From Acidobacteriota bacterium (GTDB lineage: Bacteria > Acidobacteriota > Thermoanaerobaculia > Multivoradales > Multivoraceae): a stretch of DNA of 64,000 nt. Under the pieces are notes generated by a model. That model worked only from the letters and a program-made list of their open reading frames with translations, was not told the DNA's origin and did no database searches. Below are positions 24,498 to 35,185 of the stretch, piece after piece (positions within the stretch are counted from its first letter, which is position 1; every line of letters begins with the position of its first letter). The stretch covers positions 434,001 to 498,000 of the forward strand of contig JAPOWR010000002.1 in assembly GCA_026707545.1 (NCBI GenBank), written 5' to 3'. The position numbers and the translations under genes are program-made.

Positions 24498-26129
24498 ATG
24501 CAGGCTCTCAGATCCAACGTCGACGTTCGTTCGGAGCAGTTCAGGAAGAACCGCGCCGACATCCTGGAACAGATCGAGCAGGTGAACGGCCTGCTCGATC
24601 AGGTGGCCGGCGGTGGCGGGCCGGAGGCGATGAACCGCCTGCGGAGCCGCGGCAGGCTGCCGGTGCGCGAGCGCGTGGCGAACGCCCTCGACCGGGACAG
24701 CCCGTTCCTCGAGATCTCGCCGCTCGCGGCCTGGAACTCGTACTACACGGTCGGTTCCGGGTTCGTGCTCGGCGTCGGCGTGATCTCAGGCACGGAGTGC
24801 GTGATCCTCGGCCACGACCCTTCGGTGCGGGCCGGCGCCTTCAACGAGTTCAACTCGAAGAAGCTGATGCGCGGCCTGGAGATCGCCCGGATCAACCGGT
24901 TGCCCTACGTCCAGTTCGTGGAGTCGGCGGGCGCCGACCTGCGCGGCAACACCGGCGACGATCCGGACGCGCAGACGAAACGGACACTTGGGCACTTCGC
25001 CGAGTCCGGCCGTCTGTTCTACGAGATCTCCGAACTGTCCAAGATGCGCATTCCGACCGTGTCGATCGTCTTCGGCGCCTCGACCGCGGGTGGGGCGTAC
25101 CAGCCCGGGATGAGCGACTACAACATCTTCGTCAAGAACCAGGCGATGGTCTCGCTCGGCGGTCCGCCCCTGGTCAAGATGGCGACCGGAGAGGACGCCG
25201 AGCCGGAGAGCATCGGCGGCGCGGACATGCACTGCCGCGTCTCGGGACTGGGCGACTACCTGGCGCAGGACGAGATGGACGGTATTCGCCTCTGCCGAGA
25301 CGTGATCGCCCACCTGAACTGGCGCAAGGAAGGTCCCGGTCCGAGCCTGCCGCCCGACGACCCGGTGCTCGATCCGGAGGAACTGCTTGGCCTCGTCTCC
25401 CGGGACCTGCGCTCCCCGCTGGACATCCGCGAAGTGATCGGGCGGATCGTCGACGGATCGCGGTTCGAGGAATTCAAGCCGCTCTACGGGCCGACGATCG
25501 TCTGCGGCTGGTCCTCCATCCACGGCTACCCCGTCGGCATCCTGGGCAACAACGGCGCGCTGTTCTCCGAGTCGGCGGAGAAGGCGACCCAGTTCATCCA
25601 GCTCTGCAACCAGATCGACGTGCCGCTCCTGTTCCTGCACAACATCACCGGCTACATCGTCGGTACCGACTACGAGCAGGGCGGGATCACGAAGAACGGC
25701 TCGAAGATGATCAACGCGGTCTCGAACTCGACTGTGCCGCACCTCTCGGTCATCGTCGGCGCGTCGTACGGCGCCGGCAACTACGGCATGAGCGGTCGCG
25801 CGTACGGCACTCGCTTCACCTACATCTGGCCGACCGCGAAGATCGCGGTCATGGGCCCGGAGCAGATGGCCGGCGTGATGACGATCGTGACCCGCAGAGC
25901 GGCGCAACGGCGCGGCATCGAGTTCGACGAGGAGGCCGACCGGAAGCGCGCGGCCGGCGTCATCCACTGGGCCGAGAAGCGCTCGCTGGGTCTCTATGCG
26001 ACCTCCCGGGTTTCCGACGACGGGATGATCGACCCGCGCGACACCCGTACGGTGCTCGGTCTTTCGCTGTCGGCCTGTCACAGCCGGGCGGTCGAAGGGG
26101 CGAAGGGCTATGCCGTCTTCAGGATGTGA
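24498..26129 (+). CDS. Acyl-CoA carboxylase, carboxyltransferase (beta) subunit
   Basis: 543 residues from ATG 24498. Both crotonase-fold halves are present: N-terminal GRLPVRERVANALDRDSPFLE, SAGADLR, and TAGGAYQPGMSDYNIFVK; C-terminal GILGNNGALFSESAEKATQFI, FLHNITGYIVG and YGAGNYGMSGRAYGTRFTY, with oxyanion-hole glycines. This matches methylcrotonyl-CoA and geranyl-CoA carboxylase beta subunits more than propionyl-CoA carboxylase. It moves the carboxyl group from biotin to an acyl-CoA. The partner alpha subunit lies 102 bp downstream, after a partial duplication of this gene's 3' end. Confidence 0.9.
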   Translation: MQALRSNVDVRSEQFRKNRADILEQIEQVNGLLDQVAGGGGPEAMNRLRSRGRLPVRERVANALDRDSPFLEISPLAAWNSYYTVGSGFVLGVGVISGTECVILGHDPSVRAGAFNEFNSKKLMRGLEIARINRLPYVQFVESAGADLRGNTGDDPDAQTKRTLGHFAESGRLFYEISELSKMRIPTVSIVFGASTAGGAYQPGMSDYNIFVKNQAMVSLGGPPLVKMATGEDAEPESIGGADMHCRVSGLGDYLAQDEMDGIRLCRDVIAHLNWRKEGPGPSLPPDDPVLDPEELLGLVSRDLRSPLDIREVIGRIVDGSRFEEFKPLYGPTIVCGWSSIHGYPVGILGNNGALFSESAEKATQFIQLCNQIDVPLLFLHNITGYIVGTDYEQGGITKNGSKMINAVSNSTVPHLSVIVGASYGAGNYGMSGRAYGTRFTYIWPTAKIAVMGPEQMAGVMTIVTRRAAQRRGIEFDEEADRKRAAGVIHWAEKRSLGLYATSRVSDDGMIDPRDTRTVLGLSLSACHSRAVEGAKGYAVFRM

Positions 26130-26212
26130 GCACGGCGTGATCCCCGGGGTACGACGAGCAACCGCCGCGGCCGAAGGGGCACGGTGCTTCTTGCGGTCTT
26201 CAGGATGTGAGC
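26115..26212. repeat. Duplicated 3' end of the carboxyltransferase gene
   Basis: GTCTTCAGGATGTGAGC at 26115-26131 spans the last codons and stop of the beta subunit and is repeated identically at 26196-26212, 81 bp further on, with similar flanking bases. It lies in the gap before the alpha subunit gene and looks like a small local duplication. Confidence 0.7.
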
Positions 26213-26231
26213 GTGGCGCGATGAGGGCGGC

Positions 26232-28235
26232 ATGATCACGCGGCTCCTGGTCGCCAACAGGGCGGAGATCGCGCGGCGGATCTTCCGCTCCGCGCGCGAA
26301 ATGGGCATCGCGACGGTCGCGGTCTATGCCGACGGTGACGCCGATGCGCCCTTCGCGGCCGAGGCCGATGAAGCGATTGCGCTCGAGGGGCGGTCGTCAG
26401 TCGAGACCTACCTGGACATCGGCAAGGTGCTGGCCGCGGCCGCCCGCACCGGCGCCGACGCGGTTCATCCCGGCTACGGCTTCCTGTCCGAGAACGCGGA
26501 CTTCGCCCGGGCGGTTACCGACGCCGGCCTGATCTGGGTCGGCCCGTCACCCAAGGCGATCGCCGCGATGGGAGACAAGCTCTCGGCCAAGGAGTTGATG
26601 CGCAAGGCGGACGTGCCCACGCTTCAGGCCGTCGAACTCGACGAAGGCGCCGACCTGGCCGCGGCGGCGGCGGAAGTCGGCTTCCCGGCCCTGGTCAAGG
26701 CCGCGGCGGGTGGCGGCGGCCGCGGCATGCGGGTGGTCGAGTCAGAAGACGAGCTGGCCGAAGCCGTCGAGGGCGCGCGCCGCGAGGCGGAGGCCGCGTT
26801 CGGCGACGGCACCGTGTTCCTCGAACGCTGGCTTGCCTCCTCGCGGCACGTCGAGATCCAGATCCTGGGCGATCTGCAGGGCAACCTCGTGCACTGCTTC
26901 GAGCGCGAGTGCTCGATCCAGCGGCGCCACCAGAAGATCATCGAGGAGGCGCCCTCGCCGGTCGTGAGCGAGGAACTGCGGGCCCGTATGGGCGCAGCCG
27001 CGGTGGCCGCCGGCCAGGCGATCGGCTACAGCTCGGCGGGGACGGTGGAGTTCCTGGTCGAGCAGCCGGCGGATGGTTCCGCTCCGACGGACTTCTGGTT
27101 CCTGGAGGTGAACACCCGCCTGCAGGTCGAGCACCCGGTCACCGAGGAGATCACCGGACTCGACCTGGTCCGGGAGCAGTTGCGGGTGGCGCAGGGCGAG
27201 GTGCTCGGATTCGCCCAGGAGGATCTGGCCATTCGCGGCCACGCGATTGAAGCGCGGCTCTACGCCGAGGATCCGGCGAACGACTTCCTGCCCCAGACCG
27301 GGCGGATCGAGCGCTGGCAGCCGGCCTCCGGATCGAACGCGCGCTTCGACTCGGGCATAGAAAGCGGCAGCGACGTCGGCATCGAGTTCGATCCGATGCT
27401 GGCCAAGGTCATCGTCGGCGCGGCGACGCGACGCGAGGCCGCGCTCCGGCTCGCCCGGGTGCTCGAGACGACGCGGGTTCAGGGGATTCGGACCAACCGG
27501 GACTTCCTGGTGGCGACACTTCGCTCACCCGAGTATCTGGCCGGCGACACGACGACCGACTTCATCGAGAGGGTGGCGCCGCAGCCACTGCGGCAGCCGT
27601 CGGCCGACGAGGTGGTCGCCGCGGGAATCTGCGTCGCGATGGCCGCTCAGCACGACCGCAGGCAGACGGCGCGGATCCATCCGACGATCGTGACCGGCTG
27701 GCGCAACACGGTGATGCCCTACGAGCGGGCCGAGTTCGAGATCGCCGCCAGCGAAACGCTTCGGGTCCAGTACCGGATCCAGCGCGACGGCCGGTTCGAT
27801 ACGCGCGCCACGGTCGGCGACGGCGAGCCGAGCCGGCATGCGGTCGAGTTCCATCGACGGACGGAGGATGGCGTCGAACTCGTCATCGACGGCCGCAGGT
27901 TCCGGTCGACCGTGACGCCGGATGGCGACCGCTGGCTCGTGCACGGTCCGCGCGGCGATGTCGAACTGAAGGAACTGCCCCGTTTCCCGGTCGCCGGGTT
28001 GGAAGCGGTCGCCGGCGGTCTGACGGCGCCGATGCCGGGCAAGGTGATCTCGACCCACGTCACGGTTGGAGATCGGGTCGAATCGGGTCAACTCCTCCTG
28101 GTTCTGGAAGCGATGAAGATGGAGCACCGCGTGACGGCGCCGGAGCCGGGCACGGTCTCGGAGTTCCGGGTTGGCGAGGGCGAGCAGGTGGGGAACGGCG
28201 AGTTGCTCGTGGTCATCGACGAGGATGCGGCCTAA
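26232..28235 (+). CDS. Acyl-CoA carboxylase, biotin carboxylase/biotin carrier (alpha) subunit
   Basis: 667 residues from ATG 26232. Residues 1-445 are the biotin carboxylase: RLLVANRAEIARRIFRSARE, HPGYGFLSENADFA, the glycine-rich ATP loop KAAAGGGGRGMRVV, and EVNTRLQVEHPVTEEITG. A middle linker domain is followed by the biotinyl domain with LVLEAMKMEH, in which Lys629 carries biotin. It carboxylates biotin using ATP and bicarbonate and hands it to the beta subunit. Gene order (ligase, beta, alpha, hydratase) resembles leucine or isoprenoid acid degradation (liu/atu) clusters. Confidence 0.92.
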   Translation: MITRLLVANRAEIARRIFRSAREMGIATVAVYADGDADAPFAAEADEAIALEGRSSVETYLDIGKVLAAAARTGADAVHPGYGFLSENADFARAVTDAGLIWVGPSPKAIAAMGDKLSAKELMRKADVPTLQAVELDEGADLAAAAAEVGFPALVKAAAGGGGRGMRVVESEDELAEAVEGARREAEAAFGDGTVFLERWLASSRHVEIQILGDLQGNLVHCFERECSIQRRHQKIIEEAPSPVVSEELRARMGAAAVAAGQAIGYSSAGTVEFLVEQPADGSAPTDFWFLEVNTRLQVEHPVTEEITGLDLVREQLRVAQGEVLGFAQEDLAIRGHAIEARLYAEDPANDFLPQTGRIERWQPASGSNARFDSGIESGSDVGIEFDPMLAKVIVGAATRREAALRLARVLETTRVQGIRTNRDFLVATLRSPEYLAGDTTTDFIERVAPQPLRQPSADEVVAAGICVAMAAQHDRRQTARIHPTIVTGWRNTVMPYERAEFEIAASETLRVQYRIQRDGRFDTRATVGDGEPSRHAVEFHRRTEDGVELVIDGRRFRSTVTPDGDRWLVHGPRGDVELKELPRFPVAGLEAVAGGLTAPMPGKVISTHVTVGDRVESGQLLLVLEAMKMEHRVTAPEPGTVSEFRVGEGEQVGNGELLVVIDEDAA

Positions 28236-28271
28236 AGGGTCCGGCGCCGAACTGCTTCGAGGAGGATTGGC

Positions 28272-29075
28272 ATGGGGAACCAGCCGGGGACCGAATACAC
28301 GCTCTACGAGGTCCGCAGTGGCGCGGCCGTCATCACGCTCAACCGACCGGAACGGCGCAACGCGCTGTCACCGGGTCTGATCACCGAGGTCTATGACCAC
28401 CTGACGGCGGCCCAGGCCGACGACGCCGTCCGGTCGATCGTGATCACCGGCGCCGGAAAGGGATTCTGTTCGGGGGCAGACCTCAAGCGGCAGCCGGGCG
28501 AGGGCGAGTCGGACCGGATCGTTCCCTACCCTGATCTGCTCACTGCGATCTGGGAAGGTGAGAAGCCCGTGATCGCCGCGGTGAACGGCCACGCCTTTGC
28601 GGGTGGGCTGGGCATGGTCGCGGCCTCCGACCTGGTCATCACCGCCGAGGAGGCAATGTTCAGCTTCAGCGAAGTGCGGATCGGCGTGATCCCGGCGATC
28701 ATCGCCGTCGTCTGCCTGCGCAAGCTGGGACCGCACCACGGCATGAGGCTGTTTCTGACCGGCGACCGCTTCAACGGCCGGCAGGCCGTCGAGTACGGCC
28801 TGGCCCACAAGGCGGTGCCGCGGGACGACCTGTGGTCGGTGGTCCAGGAGGAGATCGACGCGATCAACCTGGGCGGCCCGACGGCTGTCGTCGAGTGCAA
28901 GAAGCTGGTGCGGGCGGTGCCCGACATCTCGCTGGCAGAGGGGTTCGAGCTTACCCAGGGCTGGAGCCGTCGCATGTTCCAGGGCGAGGAAGCCGCGGAG
29001 GGTATGGCCGCTTTCCGCGAGAAGCGCAAGCCGAGCTGGGCCGTGGCCGTTGGCTCGGGCGGAGAGTCCTCGTGA
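28272..29075 (+). CDS. Enoyl-CoA hydratase/isomerase family protein
   Basis: 267 residues from ATG 28272, 36 bp after the carboxylase gene. Crotonase motifs: AVITLNRPERRNALSPGLI, GKGFCSGADLKRQPGEG (oxyanion hole), and AAVNGHAFAGGLGMVAASDL followed by FSEVRIGVIPAIIAVV where the catalytic glutamate(s) sit. In a carboxylase operon it probably hydrates the 3-methylglutaconyl-CoA-type product. Its stop overlaps the next gene's GTG (GTGA). Confidence 0.9.
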   Translation: MGNQPGTEYTLYEVRSGAAVITLNRPERRNALSPGLITEVYDHLTAAQADDAVRSIVITGAGKGFCSGADLKRQPGEGESDRIVPYPDLLTAIWEGEKPVIAAVNGHAFAGGLGMVAASDLVITAEEAMFSFSEVRIGVIPAIIAVVCLRKLGPHHGMRLFLTGDRFNGRQAVEYGLAHKAVPRDDLWSVVQEEIDAINLGGPTAVVECKKLVRAVPDISLAEGFELTQGWSRRMFQGEEAAEGMAAFREKRKPSWAVAVGSGGESS

Positions 29076-29683
29076 CGATTCAGCTCTACCACTGTCAGGG
29101 CGCCCGGTCGTTGCGTGCCGTTTGGACGCTGGAGGAGATGGGCATCGACTATGACCTGCACGTCCTGCCCTTCCCGCCGCGGGTGTTCAAGAAGGACTAC
29201 CTCGGCACCAACCTCCTCGGCACGGTTCCCTACATGATCGACGGCGACGTCCACATGACGGAGTCTTCGGGGATCGCGAAGTACCTGGTCGACCGCTACG
29301 GCCCGACGCCGCTCGCCGTCGACGTGGACGACCCGGAGTACGGCGCGTACCTGAACTGGCTGTTCTACAGCGACGCGACGCTGACCTTTCCGCAGACGCT
29401 GTTCCTCCGTTACACGCGGCTCGAGCCCGAGGAACGCCGGGTGCCGCAGGTCGCTGAGGACTACCGGAAATGGTTCCTGGGCCGGTTGCGGCTGGTCGAG
29501 GCGGCGACCTCGGACGGGCGCGATTTTCTGTGTTGCGGCCGGTTCACGATCGCCGACATCTGCGTCGGCTACGGCCTGAAGCTCGCTGCCTCGCTCGGCA
29601 TCGACGACTTCGGCGACAACGTGCGGCGCTACTGGACGGGCCTGCAGAAGGTCCCGTCATACCAGCGGATCCGCGAGGTCTGA
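29072..29683 (+). CDS. Glutathione S-transferase family protein
   Basis: 203 residues from GTG 29072, overlapping the hydratase stop. The thioredoxin-like N-terminal domain reads IQLYHCQGARSLRAVWTLEE with the conserved Pro in GTVPYMIDGDVHMTESSGIA (the ES pair binds glutathione). A helical C-terminal domain includes FTIADICVGYGLKLAASLGI with the N-capping motif. It may conjugate or isomerise an electrophilic intermediate of the acyl-CoA route. Precise role unknown. Confidence 0.87.
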   Translation: MTIQLYHCQGARSLRAVWTLEEMGIDYDLHVLPFPPRVFKKDYLGTNLLGTVPYMIDGDVHMTESSGIAKYLVDRYGPTPLAVDVDDPEYGAYLNWLFYSDATLTFPQTLFLRYTRLEPEERRVPQVAEDYRKWFLGRLRLVEAATSDGRDFLCCGRFTIADICVGYGLKLAASLGIDDFGDNVRRYWTGLQKVPSYQRIREV

Positions 29684-29694
29684 GGCTGCGCGGA

Positions 29695-30237
29695 GTGGTA
29701 CGGCGTCGGTTGTACCCGTCCGGTGCGTGGCCGCATTGTCGGTGCGCCGGCCCTCTGGCCGGCATCTGGATTCTGGGACTCGCCCTCGTCGCCTGTGGGC
29801 CTAGACAGAACCTGCCGACCCCCGAGCAGCCGATCGCCTACGACCACCAGGTCCACATCGAGGCGGGCCTGGAGTGCACCCGTTGCCATCGAGGCGCGGA
29901 GGAGGGGGTCCATGCCGGGATGCCTTCCGTTCAGGCCTGCGCCGGCTGTCATCGTCGTGAGATTCCCGACCACCCGGAGGTCCAGAAGGTCCTGCTCGCG
30001 AACGAGAACCGCGAGCCGATCCTCTGGGCCAAGGTCAACGTGATCCAGGACAAGGCGATGGTCCACTTCAACCACCGGGCCCATGCCCGCGCCGGCATCG
30101 AGTGCCTGACGTGCCACGGCGATGTCGCCACGATGACGGTCGCCGAGCCCGTCCGTAACGTCGCCGACATGGGGTGGTGCATCGAATGCCACCGCGAGAA
30201 CGAGGCCAGCGACGACTGTCTGGCATGCCATCGGTGA
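29695..30237 (+). CDS. Pentaheme cytochrome c lipoprotein (ActA/QrcA-like)
   Basis: 180 residues from GTG 29695. Five CxxCH sites are at residues 61-65, 82-86, 137-141, 162-166 and 175-179, as in ActA of alternative complex III. The N-terminus has a hydrophobic segment and a lipobox (LVAC, Cys34), so it is likely lipid-anchored on the outer face of the inner membrane. It precedes, by 7 bp, the molybdopterin-oxidoreductase, FeS, NrfD and DUF3341 genes, forming one module. It should shuttle electrons between the complex and a periplasmic partner. A dispersed palindrome falls within its first codons. Confidence 0.85.
   Translation: MVRRRLYPSGAWPHCRCAGPLAGIWILGLALVACGPRQNLPTPEQPIAYDHQVHIEAGLECTRCHRGAEEGVHAGMPSVQACAGCHRREIPDHPEVQKVLLANENREPILWAKVNVIQDKAMVHFNHRAHARAGIECLTCHGDVATMTVAEPVRNVADMGWCIECHRENEASDDCLACHR
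29741..29764. repeat. Dispersed palindrome inside the cytochrome N-terminus
   Basis: These 24 bp are identical to 13907-13930 and contain the palindromic core GCCGGCCCTCTGGCCGGC. Here the copy is translated (CRCAGPLAG) between the start codon and the lipobox of the cytochrome gene. Confidence 0.8.
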
Positions 30238-30244
30238 GGAGGGC

Positions 30245-32532
30245 ATGAGCGACAGCAACAGGCCGCGCGGCGAACCCCGGGTGACGATCGGCCGGCGCGA
30301 CTTCTTCAAGGTCTACGCCGCAGCCGGGGTCGCGGTGCTGCAGGGTTGCCGCCGCCGGGACGAAGAGTTGATCGCGTCGCCGGTTCGGCGGAGCACGGCT
30401 CTGCCGGGAGCGTCCGTGTGGCGTCGCTCGATCTGTGGACAGTGCGGCGCCGGTTGCGAGGTCGAGGTCCGGACGGTCGACCGACTGGCGAAGAAGATCG
30501 AAGGGTTGCCGGAGGGCTTCATCAACGGGGGCGGCGTCTGCGCGCTGGGACACTCGGCGCTGCAGGAGCTGTATCACCCGGACCGGGTGACGGAGCCGAT
30601 GCGGCGGGGCGCTTCGGGCGAGTTGGAACCGGTCTCGTGGGAGGAAGCGCTGGAAGCAGCGGCGACGGCGATCGCGGCCGCGCCGGATTCGACAACTGTT
30701 GTCGCCGGCGCGCCGTCGGGGCCACTCCTTGGCCTGTGGCGGCGGTTCGCGACGGCCGTCGGTGCGCCGCCGCCGGTTCACTGGCAGCCGGCCGACGCGG
30801 TTGTCGAGCGTGAAGCGGCCCGTTCGGTCTTCGGGGAGTCGACCCGCCCGGCCTATGACCTCGCCCGAGCCGACTACGTGCTCAGCATCGGGGCGCCCTT
30901 CCTCGACGGTTGGCGGAGCGCCGCCCATTTCGCAGGCTCCTGGGCTGAGCTGACCGCCGACCGGCGCGGCAAGCTGGTGCAGATCGAGGCGCGCCACTCG
31001 TTGACCGCGGCGAATGCGGACGACTGGCTGCCGGTGCGTCCGGGTAGCGAGGGTTTCTTCGCGCGCGGCCTCGCCGGTCTCCTGCTCGGATCGGGAACGG
31101 TCGGGGAGGAGGAGCGCGCGGCCTACGAGATGCTGTATCCCGAAGCACCGCCCGACCTGGCGGCCACCGCCGAACGCTGTGGCATCGACCAGACCCGGAT
31201 CGAGCGACTCGGCGCCGAACTCCAGCGCAGCCGCCGGCCCCTGGTGATGGTCGGCGGCTCGGCGCTCGACGGTGAGAACGGCGTCGCCGCGGGTGCCGCC
31301 GGGCTGGCGCTCAATCGGCTGCTCGGTGCGGTGGGCCGCGAGGGCGGCGTCTTCGCCGGGGTCGACTTCGGCTTCGAAGACCGATTGGCCGGCGATGCCG
31401 AAGCGGCCCTGCCGTCGGCGACCCTGGCCGATCGCTTGACCGGGGCGCGGAACGCGAGCGTAGTTGTCGTTGCGGAGGCCGATCCGCTCCACGGGATGCC
31501 GGGGTTCGCGGCCGCCTTCGAGGGTGCGGCGACGGTGATTGCGCTCTCTGCGTTCTTCGACGACACGACGTCGCGGGCCGATCTGGTGCTGCCGATTCAG
31601 ACCGACCTGGAACGCTTCCAGGCGGTGGAGCCGGACCCGGTGCGCGGCATCCCGGCGCTGCTCGTCGCATCGCCGACCGTGGCGCCGCGGGGCGAGGCCC
31701 GGCATCCGGGCGACGTGGCCCTGGCGCTCGCGGCGGCCGCAGGCAGCGCGCTGCCCTGGCCAGGTTTCCAGGAGGCCGTCGAGGCCTCGCTCAGCGATGC
31801 CTACATCGGGACGAGAGCCGATGCCGAGGGTGCCGGAGCGCTGCCGGCATCCCTGATTGCGGGCGCCCTGAACGCCCGTCAGTTCGTGCGCCGCACGACG
31901 GACGCCGGGGGCCTGGTCGGAACGGCGGAGATGCGGCGCGCGCCGGCGGGTTCTTCTCAGGTCGACGAGGACGGCGCGCCTGCCGGGCTACCCGATCCTG
32001 CTGCGATGCCGGCGCCAGTAGCGCCAGAGGGGGTGGAGTCCTTCACGCTGATCCCGTTCGAGTCGGTGAAGCTCGGCGACGGCCGCGGCGCGAACCGTCC
32101 GTGGCTGCAGGAGTTGCCGGACCCCCTGTCGACCGTGATGTGGGGGTCGTGGGCCGAGGTCGCCGCCACGGACGCGGACCGCCTCGGTGTTCGCACGGGC
32201 GACATCGTGCGGCTGACCGGTACCGCGGCCGAGATCGAACTGCCGGCGATCGTGCTGCCGACCGTGCGACCCGGTTCGGTCGGTGTGCCGGTTGGCGGCG
32301 GTCACGCGGACTACGGCCGCTACGCCCGTGGCCGGGGCGTCAACGTGAACTCGCTACTCGATCCGGACCGCCGGGTCGCTGGCGCCGGCGCGTACGCGCG
32401 GAGCGGTGTGCGGGTGCGGGTCGAGCGGCTGCGCCGGCCTCGCCGCGCCGAGCGGCCGGTGATCTACGGCCGCGGCCTGCGCCAGGCCGAGGAAATTCCG
32501 GTCGGCTGGGCGCCGCACGATGGAGAGAAGGC

Positions 32533-32536
<4 letters not shown>
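30245..32536 (+). CDS. MopB-family protein of ACIII/Qrc-like complex (ActB N-terminal part-like)
   Basis: 763 residues. TIGRRDFFKVYAAAGVAVLQGC is a Tat-type signal. An N-terminal [4Fe-4S] motif is formed by Cys64, Cys67, Cys71 and Cys99. The body has molybdopterin-oxidoreductase folds (HSALQELYHPDRVTEPMRR, SWEEALEAAA) and a C-terminal dinucleotide-binding-like domain (DADRLGVRTGDIVRL, VPVGGGHADYGRYARG). In ActB and QrcB this fold is retained without molybdenum and serves electron transfer; whether a cofactor binds here is unknown. It overlaps the FeS gene by 4 bp, so the two are separate chains where ActB of classic ACIII is fused. Confidence 0.82.
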
Positions 32537-33230
<694 letters not shown>

Positions 33231-33234
<4 letters not shown>

Positions 33235-34628
33235 CGAGCGAAGTCCAGGCCTCGGCCAAGGCCCTCGACGGCGAGTTGCTTGGCCGCCTCGACCGGCGGC
33301 GTCCGGGCCTGCTCGTCGGCTCGCTCGCCAGCGGCGCCCTGGTCCTGGTGTTCCTCTATTGCTGGGGCTACCAGATCACGAACGGCATCGGCGTCACCGG
33401 CATCAACCGGCCGGTGTTCTGGGGCTTCTACATCATCAACTTCGTCTTCTGGATCGGCATCAGCCACGCGGGCACGCTGATCTCGGCGATCCTGCGGGTG
33501 ACGAAGGCGGAGTGGCGGCGGCCGGTCACGCGTTCGGCCGAGGCGATCACCCTGTTCGCGCTCGCGATCGGCGGCCTCTTCCCGCTGATCCACCTCGGCC
33601 GGGTGGCGATCTTCTACTACATGATCCCGTACCCGAACAGCCGGATGCTGTGGCCGAACTTCCGCTCGCCGCTGGTGTGGGACATCGCCGCGATCACGAC
33701 CTACATCATCGGCAGTGCCCTCTACCTGTTCCTGCCGCTGATCCCGGACGCGGCGGTCATGCGGGATCGCGCGGCGGCCGGTCTCAAGAAACGCTTCTAC
33801 GCGGTTCTGGCGCTCGGCTGGCGCGGCACCGCGCAGCAGTGGCACAGCCTGGAGTGGGGGATCCGGATTCTGGCGGTCGCGATCATTCCAGTGGCCGTCT
33901 CGGTCCACACGATCGTGTCCTGGGACTTCGCGATGACCCAGACGCCGGGCTGGAAGAGCACGATCTTCGGGCCGTACTTCGTCGTCGGGGCGATCTTCTC
34001 GGGGATCGCGGTGCTGATGATCGCGATGGCGCTGCTCCGGCGCGGCCTCGCGCTCGAGCGCTTCCTGACCGACCGGGTGTTCAACAACCTGGGGCTCCTG
34101 TTCGTGACGATGTCCCTGGTCTGGGGCTACTTCACGTTCGCCGAGCACCTGACCGTCTGGTACAGCGGCGATCTGTTCGAGAAGAACGTGCACCATGTGT
34201 TGCTGCACGGCGACTTCGCGGTCCCGTTCTGGACGATGGTCGTGGTCAACCTCGTGATTCCGGTCGCCGTGCTCTCCTTCCCGCGGGGGCGGCGGCCGCT
34301 GCCGACTGCCCTGGTCGGCTGCGGCGTGCTGGTCGGCATGTGGCTCGAACGGTTCCTGATCGTCGTGCCGGCCCTGTCGACGCCGCGGCTGGCCTACAGC
34401 ATCGGCGACTACCTGCCAAGCTGGGTGGAGCTCGGGATCATGATCGGTGCGATCGGCGTCTTCGCCTGCCTGTACTTCACCTTCACCCAGTTGCTGCCGA
34501 TCGTCTCCGTGTGGGAGATGCGGGAAGGCTGGCGGCACGCGGGGAGTGGCGGCGAGAGCGGGCAGACTTCCGAGCCCGCGCCGAGGTCTCCCTCTCCGTC
34601 ACCGGTGCCGGGAGGAGGGGCTGCATGA
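33231..34628 (+). CDS. NrfD/PsrC-family quinone-interacting membrane subunit (ActC-like)
   Basis: 465 residues from GTG 33231 (GTGA overlap); an upstream in-frame GTG at 33213 is less likely. About ten transmembrane segments are evident, beginning VGSLASGALVLVFLYCWGYQ and including NFVFWIGISHAGTLISAIL and GLFPLIHLGRVAIFYYMIPYP, which match ActC. The subunit binds and oxidises or reduces quinol in the membrane. A soluble Ser/Pro-rich tail ends the chain. The next gene begins within its stop (ATGA). Confidence 0.88.
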
Positions 34629-35161
34629 CCGCGCCCGTCCAGGACCACGTCGTCGAAGCCGTGTTCGAGCGCGTCGAGGACGTGCGGGCGGTCGTCGAAT
34701 CCGTGCTGGAGTCAGGGGTTGCGGCCTCGCAGGTCGAAGTGCGCAGCCCGGCGCCGCTGGAAGAAGACGAACTGCCGCTGCCGAAGCCGAAGTCCCGGGT
34801 ACTGCTGTTCGCCCTTGCCGGGGCCGTCCTCGGCGGCCTGACCGCCTTCGGCCTGGCGGCCGGCACCGCGCTGGCTTACCCGTTGCCGACGGGCGGCATG
34901 TCGATCGTCGCCGGGCCGCCGGTCGGCGTCGTGACCTACGAGGGCACAGCGCTCGGACTGATCATCGTGACGGTCCTGCGCGTGCTCTGGGAGGGCGGGC
35001 TGCTACCAGGCCGGGCGATCCGGAGCGGCCGCGGCCGGGCTTCGGAGCTGGATCATCACGTCGCCAACGGCCGGTTGTTGCTGAGGATTCATGGTTTGAG
35101 CGAGAACGAGGCCGGCCAGCTACGCGAGCTGTACCGGCCTCGTGCCTTCAGGCATCGCTGA
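34625..35161 (+). CDS. DUF3341 protein (ActD-like)
   Basis: 178 residues from ATG 34625. The DUF3341 fold has an N-terminal soluble part (VEAVFERVEDVRAVVESVLE), two adjacent transmembrane segments (LLFALAGAVLGGLTAFGLAA and IVAGPPVGVVTYEGTALGLI), and a short C-terminal domain. ActD is an accessory membrane subunit of alternative complex III. Its presence is what most separates this module from Qrc, which lacks it. No ActE, ActF or terminal oxidase genes follow. Confidence 0.85.
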   Translation: MTAPVQDHVVEAVFERVEDVRAVVESVLESGVAASQVEVRSPAPLEEDELPLPKPKSRVLLFALAGAVLGGLTAFGLAAGTALAYPLPTGGMSIVAGPPVGVVTYEGTALGLIIVTVLRVLWEGGLLPGRAIRSGRGRASELDHHVANGRLLLRIHGLSENEAGQLRELYRPRAFRHR

Positions 35162-35185
35162 AGGCGGCACCTCTGGACGATTCGT

